In this document: in pieces, positions 1-5,537 of the stretch
Layout: the number at the start of each line of letters is the position of its first letter
Position numbering within the stretch: position 1 is the stretch's first letter
NCBI GenBank assembly: GCA_905182385.1
Contig: CAJJBS010000043.1
Coordinates: 1 to 11,662, forward strand
Direction: 5' to 3'
Origin: Fidelibacterota bacterium TCS55
GTDB taxonomy: Bacteria > Fidelibacterota > Marinisomatia > Marinisomatales > TCS55
Length of the DNA: 11,662 nucleotides
Position numbers and translations under genes: made by a program
The notes under the pieces: generated by a model
What the model was told of the DNA's origin: nothing
Seen by the model: only the letters and a program-made list of their open reading frames with translations
Database searches by the model: none

Positions 1-559
1 CCATCGCTTCAGCTATATTTACTGTTTCAGATGGTGAGGAACCAATTAAAAATGTACTTTCCAATGCATTAAAGTCATTTGCTCCAAATTCAAGTGCATC
101 ATTAAATGCTTCTTCATCATTTGAGTTACCAGATAAAGTGATTTGTCCTAGTTTTTCGAACATCCAACCGACAGAACCATTCTCTCCAAGATTACCATCA
201 TATTTACTCATCAAATGGCGAATTTCTGCAACGGTACGATTTTTATTATCAGTCATAACATCCATCATTATTGCTACACCACCAGGGCCATACCCTTCAT
301 ATGATATTTCTTCATAGTTAACACCTTCTAATTCACCTGCACCTTTCTGAATAGCTCTAGTCATTGTATCATTGGGCATATTAGATGCTTTTGCTGTCGA
401 CATTGCTTGTCTTAATCTTGGATTTGAATCGGGGTCACTACCACCAGATTTTGCAGCTACCATTAATTCTTTAATTACTTTGGTGAAAACTTTTCCACGT
501 TTAGCATCTAGAGCTGCTTTTTTATGCTTAATAGTCGACCATTTACTATGTCCTGACAT
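1..559 (-). CDS. yebC: YebC/PmpR family transcriptional regulator / translation factor, 3' end cut by window
   Basis: About 186 codons are visible, and the C-terminal part (roughly a quarter of a typical 240-residue member) lies beyond the left edge. The N-terminus MSGHSKWSTIKHKKAA, followed by DAKRGKVFTKVIKEL, is the hallmark of the YebC/TACO1 family. Further family blocks follow: the stretch around NPRLRQAM, the segment ASNMPNDTM, the YEGYGPGGVAI block near residues 87-97, the NRTVAEIRH block, and GSVGWMFE near residues 130-137. Family members are described as DNA-binding regulators (PmpR) or as ribosome-associated factors that help translate proline-rich stretches; the sequence here does not distinguish these. 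The ATG at 557-559 is chosen because it gives the exact conserved N-terminus and is preceded by an AGAGGA ribosome-binding site. The gene is divergent from the EamA transporter. Identification is very secure; the molecular role is from family knowledge. Confidence 0.96.
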   Translation of the reverse strand, partial: MSGHSKWSTIKHKKAALDAKRGKVFTKVIKELMVAAKSGGSDPDSNPRLRQAMSTAKASNMPNDTMTRAIQKGAGELEGVNYEEISYEGYGPGGVAIMMDVMTDNKNRTVAEIRHLMSKYDGNLGENGSVGWMFEKLGQITLSGNSNDEEAFNDALEFGANDFNALESTFLIGSSPSETVNIAEAM

Positions 560-563
560 AAAT

Positions 564-569
564 TCCTCT
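564..569 (-). promoter_or_regulatory. Ribosome binding site of yebC
   Basis: Read on the minus strand this is AGAGGA, followed by ATTT and the ATG of yebC (4-nt spacing). It is one of only two convincing Shine-Dalgarno sequences in the window; most other genes have none and probably rely on coupling or leaderless-like initiation. Confidence 0.7.
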
Positions 570-600
570 GTAATAATAATAATTAAAAACTAAATTACGA

Positions 601-636
601 CTTTAAAAACCTGAATCCCAACGAAGGTATTTAAAG
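601..636. repeat. Inverted repeat in the yebC/EamA divergent intergenic region
   Basis: The arms CTTTAAAAACCT (601-612) and AGGTATTTAAAG (625-636) pair at 11 of 12 positions around a 12-base loop. On the minus strand this could form a hairpin in the yebC leader, ending about 41 bases before the start codon. Neither side carries a clean T tract, so it does not look like an intrinsic terminator. It could be a 5'-UTR stem-loop or a two-fold symmetric operator. The pairing is seen directly; the function is unknown. Confidence 0.55.
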
Positions 637-642
637 AAAAAA

Positions 643-648
643 ATTATA
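643..648 (-). promoter_or_regulatory. Candidate -10 box for yebC
   Basis: The minus strand reads TATAAT here, a perfect sigma-70 -10 hexamer. Transcription would be expected to begin near 636-637, at the base of the 601-636 inverted repeat. A TTGATA hexamer lies upstream (672-677), but the 23-base spacer is too long for a standard -35, and no better -35 is visible. In such AT-rich DNA TATAAT can occur by chance, so confidence is low. I saw no convincing promoter for the divergent EamA gene. Confidence 0.3.
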
Positions 649-717
649 ACTAATAATTAAAAATAGCATCTTATCAAATTAATAAATAATAATAAAAATA
701 TTCGGATATATATTCTA

Positions 718-1560
718 ATGGTTTTTGCCATGCTAATTTGGGGAGCCTCTTGGCCAAGTGGTAAAATTGTCGGGGAATATGGCAATCCAAATATAATAAT
801 GGTTTGGAGGTTTATTTTTGCAACCATAAGTATTGCAATACTTATGTCATTTTTAAAAATAAAACTTCAACGACCAGAATCTTCTTTAAAATATATAATA
901 ATTGCAGCTTTTTGCCTTATTGCTTATAACTATAATTATTTAAAAGGTACACAAATTGGGATTGCAAGCTTAGGTGGTGTAATTGTTCCAACATTAAGCC
1001 CTATAATAACATATCTAATAGCAGCAAATATATTTAATACAAAGATTTATAAAAAAGATTTTTTAGGAATTTGCTTAGGTGTTTTAGGCGGACTTATACT
1101 AATTCGAATATGGGAAATCAATGTTTTAGCTCTTATAAGTTCTGGAAATATTTATTTTATTTTAGCTGCACTATCCTGGTCAATTATTACAATTTGTACG
1201 CAAAAATCCAAAGAAGACCTTCACTTCCTTAATTTCAGTTTATGGTTGTATATGCTGTCATTCTTATTTTCATTTATTTTCGCCCCTTGGAAGGAATTAA
1301 TAAAAGTTATGGACCATGACATAACGTTTTGGGTGCATTTTTTAATTATATCTGTTGGCGCCATTGGATTTGGAACTACAATTTTCTTTTTGGCAACTAT
1401 GCGCATTGGATCAGAAAAGTCATCATCATTTATGTATATAGTGCCAACGAGTGCGATTGGACTTTCAATAGTTTTACTAGGTGAAACGTTAGCTTTCTCA
1501 ACAATTTTAGGTGGAGCACTTACTATAAGCGCCGTTTATTTGATTAATCAGGGGAAATAA
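718..1560 (+). CDS. EamA/DMT-superfamily transporter (10-TM drug/metabolite exporter type)
   Basis: This is an inner-membrane permease of the drug/metabolite transporter superfamily; the substrate cannot be told from sequence. From the ATG it has 280 residues, close to the family norm of about 290-300, and is almost wholly hydrophobic with short polar loops, consistent with two tandem five-helix EamA halves. The N-terminal signature AMLIWGASWPSGKIV and the C-terminal LGETLAF...GGALTISAVYLI are typical. The start is uncertain. The ATG at 718 leaves only about ten residues before the end of the first helix, whereas the in-frame codons just upstream (691-717) read NKNIRIYIL and would complete a normal N-terminus, yet no ATG, GTG or TTG occurs there before the stop at 664-666. 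An ATT or ATA start around 700-712 is possible. The 3' end overlaps the convergent thioesterase gene by 17 bp. Confidence 0.88.
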   Translation: MVFAMLIWGASWPSGKIVGEYGNPNIIMVWRFIFATISIAILMSFLKIKLQRPESSLKYIIIAAFCLIAYNYNYLKGTQIGIASLGGVIVPTLSPIITYLIAANIFNTKIYKKDFLGICLGVLGGLILIRIWEINVLALISSGNIYFILAALSWSIITICTQKSKEDLHFLNFSLWLYMLSFLFSFIFAPWKELIKVMDHDITFWVHFLIISVGAIGFGTTIFFLATMRIGSEKSSSFMYIVPTSAIGLSIVLLGETLAFSTILGGALTISAVYLINQGK

Positions 1561-1954
1561 AACTGAATTTTTCTAAAAAAAGTTTAGGTGGACGCTTTGG
1601 TCTATATTTTTTATCTGTAAAAGCGTGTAACGTATTACCTATTACCAGTAGATGATTATCTGATTTACGATATATTTTATAGTTAATTTTCAACTTAATA
1701 CCAATCATACCTTCAATGACCGTTTTAACAATTATCTCATCTTCTAATTTTGCTCCCTCTTTATAATTGCATGTAGCTGAAATAACAGGTAATAAATAGC
1801 CTGATTCTTCTATTCCTGAAACTTTAATACCTATGTTGTTGAGAAGTTCTGTTCGAGCTTGTTCAAAAAATTCAAAATAACGCGAATAATAAACCAATCC
1901 CATTTGGTCTATATCTTTATAAAATATTTTAATTAAATAATCAAAAGACGTCAT
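1544..1954 (-). CDS. YbgC/FadM-like acyl-CoA thioesterase (4HBT hotdog fold)
   Basis: This 136-residue protein is the right length for a single hotdog-fold thioesterase that hydrolyses acyl-CoA (or similar) thioesters in the cytoplasm. The active-site helix region reads DQMGLVYYSRYFEFFEQART (residues 16-35), matching the D-x-x-G-x-V-Y-x-x-x-Y pattern with the predicted catalytic Asp at 16. The usual His of E. coli YbgC (VYH) is Tyr23 here. The DQMGxVYY form is, to my knowledge, common in Bacteroidetes-type relatives, so this is probably a subfamily trait rather than damage. The ATG shares one base with the accA stop codon (TAATG), implying translational coupling, and there is no Shine-Dalgarno sequence. 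Being paired with accA suggests a role in acyl-CoA or fatty acid metabolism; the substrate is unknown. Confidence 0.87.
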   Translation of the reverse strand: MTSFDYLIKIFYKDIDQMGLVYYSRYFEFFEQARTELLNNIGIKVSGIEESGYLLPVISATCNYKEGAKLEDEIIVKTVIEGMIGIKLKINYKIYRKSDNHLLVIGNTLHAFTDKKYRPKRPPKLFLEKFSFISPD

Positions 1955-2907
1955 TAAGACTCAGTATAAACACCAATTTTCTCATATCTTTCAATTCGAC
2001 GATCTAAAAATGAAGTAGGGTTAGTTTTCTTTAGAGCATCTAACTCTTTAAGGAGAACAGTCTTTAATATTGATGCAGTTTCTTCAAAATTACGATGTGC
2101 ACCTCCTAAAGGTTCTTGAATTATTCGATCACAGATTTTCATTTTCAAAAGATCTTTAGGTGTTACCTTCATTGCATCTGCAGCATCCGAAGCTTTAGAT
2201 GCATCTCTCCAAAGAATTGAAGCACATCCCTCCGGGCTTATTACAGAATACCATGTGTTTTCCAGCATCAACATTCTATCGCAAATTCCAATCCCAAGTG
2301 CCCCACCACTTGCACCTTCACCAATTACAACTGATATAATTGGAACAGTTAGCTTAGACATTTCAAGAAGATTTCGAGCAATAGCTTCACCTTGTCCTCT
2401 TTCTTCAGCTCCAAGACCTGGATATGCTCCAGGTGTATCAATTAATGTAATTATAGGTAAATCAAATTTTTGAGCTAATTTCATTATTCGAAGAGCTTTA
2501 CGGTAACCTTCAGGTCTCATCATTCCAAAATTTCTAAATAAGTTATCTTTTGTATTACGACCTTTTTGCTGTCCAATAATGATAACTTTGACATCATCAA
2601 TACTTCCAATTCCTGCAATTACAGCATTATCATCACCAAAATAACGATCTCCATGTAATTCAATAAAATCAGAAGAAATATTTTTAATATAATCTAACGA
2701 AAAAGGCCTTTGAGGATGACGAGCTAGTTGAACACGCTCCCATCGCGACAAGTCTGAAAAAATACTTTTTCGAGTTTCTTCTTTTTTAGAATTAAGCTGA
2801 ATAATCTCAGAAGAATGATCTGAAGAAGTTGAATCTGTTTCAAGCTCAACAATTTTTTGATCAATTTCCTTTAAAGGCTTTTCAAAATCTAGATAATAGT
2901 CTGTCAT
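1954..2907 (-). CDS. accA: Acetyl-CoA carboxylase carboxyltransferase subunit alpha
   Basis: AccA is one half of the carboxyltransferase that moves the carboxyl group from carboxybiotin to acetyl-CoA, giving malonyl-CoA for fatty acid synthesis; it acts with AccD, which is not in this window. The 317 residues match the E. coli protein (319) almost exactly. An N-terminal helical, coiled-coil-like segment covers about residues 8-50. The carboxyltransferase domain follows, with HPQRP (64-68), IELHGDR (82-88), the QKGR loop (114-117), the DTPGAYPGLGAEERGQGEAI stretch (157-176), the oxyanion-type GEGASGGALGIG (197-208) and SPEGCASILW (224-233). All expected motifs are present. The ATG at 2905-2907 is preceded by a weak AGAAG. 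The gene lies 24 bp after the glycosyltransferase and overlaps the thioesterase start by one base. Confidence 0.96.
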   Translation of the reverse strand: MTDYYLDFEKPLKEIDQKIVELETDSTSSDHSSEIIQLNSKKEETRKSIFSDLSRWERVQLARHPQRPFSLDYIKNISSDFIELHGDRYFGDDNAVIAGIGSIDDVKVIIIGQQKGRNTKDNLFRNFGMMRPEGYRKALRIMKLAQKFDLPIITLIDTPGAYPGLGAEERGQGEAIARNLLEMSKLTVPIISVVIGEGASGGALGIGICDRMLMLENTWYSVISPEGCASILWRDASKASDAADAMKVTPKDLLKMKICDRIIQEPLGGAHRNFEETASILKTVLLKELDALKKTNPTSFLDRRIERYEKIGVYTES

Positions 2908-2931
2908 AACTTCTGCAAATTAAAATAAAAA

Positions 2932-3648
2932 TTATTTATTCCACCCAAAAATACGCCAAATACGTAATCTCCATACTATCCATACCGCTTCAAACATTAT
3001 TGCGCGACTCATTTTAGATTCACCAATGGTCCTATCAATAAAGATTATAGGGTGCTCATAAAGCTTAAAACCTTTTAACCAAGCACGAAAATTCATTTCA
3101 ATTTGAAAAGAATATCCAGATGATTTGACCTTGTCAAATTCAATAGATTCTAAAACACGCCTTGACCATGCTTTATAACCACCAGTAGCATCTTTCAATG
3201 GCATTCCAGTAACAAAACGTGAATAAAGATTTGCGCCATAGCTTAAAATCAGTCGTCGAATAGGCCAATTCACAACACTCACTCCATTGATATAACGACT
3301 ACCAATTACTAAATCATTTGATTTTAATAATTTTATCATATGCTTTATTTCTTTAGGATGATGTGACATATCTGCATCCATCTGAATAACTACTTTATAA
3401 TCCCTAGATAAGGCCCATTTGAAACCAAATATATACGCTCGACCTAATCCATTCTTCTTTTTTCTAACTTCAAGATAAAGATTTGGATAAATAGATTGTA
3501 AACTAAGAACTATTTCTGCAGTTCCATCTGGGGAACTATCATCAACTATTAACATATGATAATCTGGATTACGATTAAACACTTCATGGACAAGTGTATC
3601 TATATTTTTACATTCATTATAAGTTGGTGATATAATTAGTGTTTTCAT
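2932..3648 (-). CDS. GT2 glycosyltransferase, polyprenyl-phosphate mannose synthase (DPM1) type
   Basis: The 238-residue protein is a complete GT-A fold family-2 glycosyltransferase of the DPM1 branch, which transfers a sugar from a nucleotide sugar (GDP-mannose in characterised members) to a polyprenyl phosphate at the inner face of the membrane. Visible motifs are the start IISPTYNE (5-12), VDDSSPDGT (35-43) for nucleotide binding, the metal-binding DAD inside QMDADMSHHP (89-98), IGSRYI and the GGYKAW acceptor-side segment. There is no C-terminal transmembrane domain; the Trp/Arg-rich tail (WIVWRLRIWRIFGW) may sit on the membrane surface. The ATG overlaps the TGA of the upstream reductase gene as ATGA, so translation is probably coupled. 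The sugar specificity is inferred from family only and could be glucose or another hexose. Confidence 0.88.
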   Translation of the reverse strand: MKTLIISPTYNECKNIDTLVHEVFNRNPDYHMLIVDDSSPDGTAEIVLSLQSIYPNLYLEVRKKKNGLGRAYIFGFKWALSRDYKVVIQMDADMSHHPKEIKHMIKLLKSNDLVIGSRYINGVSVVNWPIRRLILSYGANLYSRFVTGMPLKDATGGYKAWSRRVLESIEFDKVKSSGYSFQIEMNFRAWLKGFKLYEHPIIFIDRTIGESKMSRAIMFEAVWIVWRLRIWRIFGWNK

Positions 3649-4508
3649 TTTGTTAAATTATTACTGATTTTCCTTAAACAATCTTCAACAGAATTTGGAA
3701 CTATTCCCAATCTAGATTCAATCTTTTCAGTTTTTAATCCACTTTTCAATGGTCGCTTTGCAACTTGATTCAAATTTGATGTTTTGATTGGTTTTATGAG
3801 AGTTTCATCCAAATTAAAAATCTTAGAGATCAATATAGCGAAATCATAGCGACACATAAAATCTTTATCACCATAATTATAAAGACCAGTTAAACCAATA
3901 TTGATAATATTTTTTATAACAAATGAAATTGATTCAGTCCATGTTGGATTATTCCATTGATCATTTACTACATTTATTTCTTTATTATTTTTGAGTGAAT
4001 CAACAACCCACTTAACAAAACTAGCTTTTGTACGTTTAGTATAGCTATAAAGAACATTTGCTCTAAGAATCGTCGAATTACTGTAATTATTTTTTAGCCA
4101 ATTTTCAGCCTCTAATTTAGTTTTTCCATAATGTGAAATTGGATTTACTTCATCTAATTCATTGTATGGCCCAGATAAACCATCAAAAACATAATCAGTA
4201 GATAATTGAATAAAATGACCCTTGAAATTTTCACAAAGATTTTCAACACCCTCAATATTAATTTTATTTGCACCAATTTTATCTCTATCACATTCATCAA
4301 CGTTAGTCATTGCTGCAAGATTTAGTACCACATCAGGTTTAAAGTCACTGTAGACTCTTGCGATATCATTTCTATTAGTAATATCTAGCTTCACACCTTC
4401 TCTAAAGGTATTACTTCCAGTTATTAAAGTATTAAAGCTATTTTTTAAGTCTTTTTTGCAAGCTATTCCTAATTGACCATATCCACCAGTTATAATTATG
4501 TTTTTCAT
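3645..4508 (-). CDS. dTDP-4-dehydrorhamnose reductase-like extended SDR (RmlD/RfbD family)
   Basis: This 287-residue protein is an extended short-chain dehydrogenase of the RmlD type. Characterised members reduce dTDP-4-keto-L-rhamnose to dTDP-L-rhamnose with NAD(P)H, for surface polysaccharides. The N-terminal Rossmann motif is TGGYGQLG (7-14), LNLAAMTNVDECD (62-74) is the typical fourth-strand region, STDYVFDG (103-110) supplies the catalytic Ser/Thr, and Tyr127-x-x-x-Lys131 is the catalytic pair. The sugar-binding half includes NDQWNNPTW (182-190) and KRPLKSGL (251-258), matching the conserved RP...L element. No rmlA, rmlB or rmlC lies nearby, so the exact substrate is uncertain; a related keto-sugar reductase is possible. 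It starts 9 bp after the DUF4837 gene and overlaps the GT2 gene by 4 bp, which suggests a joint role in envelope glycan synthesis. Confidence 0.87.
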   Translation of the reverse strand: MKNIIITGGYGQLGIACKKDLKNSFNTLITGSNTFREGVKLDITNRNDIARVYSDFKPDVVLNLAAMTNVDECDRDKIGANKINIEGVENLCENFKGHFIQLSTDYVFDGLSGPYNELDEVNPISHYGKTKLEAENWLKNNYSNSTILRANVLYSYTKRTKASFVKWVVDSLKNNKEINVVNDQWNNPTWTESISFVIKNIINIGLTGLYNYGDKDFMCRYDFAILISKIFNLDETLIKPIKTSNLNQVAKRPLKSGLKTEKIESRLGIVPNSVEDCLRKISNNLTK

Positions 4509-4517
4509 TTATTTGAT

Positions 4518-5537
4518 TTAATTAATTTTGAAAGAATGAGCAACAATATCAACTTGTCTTAACAATAAATATTTATCATTGCCTGGATGAAAAATCATCA
4601 TATAAAGAAAGTAAGTTCTATCTGTACGCTCATCATAAAAAAGATATGATATAAAAGGACCACCTTGTGCTTCTTCTACACTCTCCCATAAACCTGTGAT
4701 TCTCCAAGCACCCCAATTTTTAAACCTATGTGGTTCAATTTTAAACATATAGTCAGAATATTGAATTGTTTTAAAATATTCCGATGAAACTTTCTTAACA
4801 TATTTACTAACTGATGAAGAATCACTAAAGACTAGACCTTCTTCCCATTTTACGGCTAGCCATCTATATGGTATATCTCTGCCCATCCAAAAAAATTGTT
4901 CTTTATCATCATCATTTATAACTGTATAGCCCCAAGGGATTTTAAAAGTCCAGCCATAATCTTTTAATAATCTATTCTCCAATTCTTTTTGACGAGAAGA
5001 GCCTTCAAAAAGATGGATACTTTGACGTTTAAATAAAAGAGTTTCAAATTGCTTATTTAGCCATGGCCCTTTATCTTTTGCACTTTCTAAAATTATATTT
5101 TGACTAGGTCCATTAATTATCAAATAATTCTGATCCTTAGCAAATACATCTTTTGCAAATATTAACTGATTATCTCCCTCCATGCTTGATTTATACTGAG
5201 ATGTTGATAAAACTTGTTTGATTAATTTTACTCCCATATTTCTAGGGTGGCTACCTACAGCTGCGACTATTACATTAACATGATCCTTCACATCATTGAA
5301 ATTTTCTGGATTGACCCAAATTGTTTTATAATAAGCTTCTGGCTGAGGTGTAAACAATGTATCGCTAAAAATAGTTGTTATAATATTCTTAATTACGACT
5401 CTATCCTCTAAGGATGAAACAACAACTAATTCATTATCAGCTCCTTGAGCTACTGGCTTAAGTGCTTCGCAGGATAGAATAAATATTGATAAAAATAAAT
5501 ATTGATAAAATTTTATCATCAATTTAATTTTGATCAT
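4518..5537 (-). CDS. DUF4837 family putative lipoprotein
   Basis: The function is unknown. From the first ATG the protein has 339 residues and opens with a lipoprotein signal peptide: lysines 3, 5 and 9, a hydrophobic core, and ILSC with the predicted lipidated cysteine at 23. A mature domain follows with features I associate with DUF4837 of the Bacteroidetes group: an early GADNELVVVSS strand, an aromatic FFWMGRDIPYRWL block (about 215-227), the GAWRITGLWE segment and GGPFISY, then a C-terminal strand-rich part ending LLLRQVDIVAHSF. It probably sits anchored in the inner or outer membrane facing the periplasm. Possible starts are a TTG at 5544-5546, an ATG at 5535-5537 and an ATG at 5517-5519. 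None has a Shine-Dalgarno sequence. The middle one gives an ordinary 22-residue signal peptide and a 14-bp overlap with the RNase R gene; the last gives a 16-residue signal and a 4-bp gap. Confidence 0.78.
   Translation of the reverse strand: MIKIKLMIKFYQYLFLSIFILSCEALKPVAQGADNELVVVSSLEDRVVIKNIITTIFSDTLFTPQPEAYYKTIWVNPENFNDVKDHVNVIVAAVGSHPRNMGVKLIKQVLSTSQYKSSMEGDNQLIFAKDVFAKDQNYLIINGPSQNIILESAKDKGPWLNKQFETLLFKRQSIHLFEGSSRQKELENRLLKDYGWTFKIPWGYTVINDDDKEQFFWMGRDIPYRWLAVKWEEGLVFSDSSSVSKYVKKVSSEYFKTIQYSDYMFKIEPHRFKNWGAWRITGLWESVEEAQGGPFISYLFYDERTDRTYFLYMMIFHPGNDKYLLLRQVDIVAHSFKIN
5478..5509. repeat. Exact 16-bp tandem duplication in the lipoprotein signal-peptide coding region
   Basis: Two perfect head-to-tail copies of AATAAATATTGATAAA (plus strand), at 5478-5493 and 5494-5509. 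On the coding strand they encode YQYLF in one frame and then LSIFI in the next, because 16 is not a multiple of three; both readings are hydrophobic. A 16-bp perfect palindrome (5503-5518, TGATAAAATTTTATCA) overlaps the second copy and the ATG at 5519. Confidence 0.85.

Noticed and set aside
372..593. Rightward open frame of 73 codons opposite yebC
   Set aside because: It is antisense to a strongly conserved YebC coding region and has no recognisable domain or start signal.
672..677. TTGATA as the -35 partner of the TATAAT at 643-648
   Set aside because: The spacer is 23 bases, well outside the usual 15-19.
1556..1592. Possible rho-independent terminator after the EamA gene (A/T-only stem with AAACT/AGTTT ends)
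   Set aside because: The stem is nearly all A-T with bulges, lacks a GC-rich core and lies inside the thioesterase coding sequence.
2255..2473. Rightward 72-codon open frame within accA
   Set aside because: It lies opposite the most conserved AccA motifs; its Pro/Ser/Ile-rich composition is what the reverse complement of Gly-rich motifs gives.
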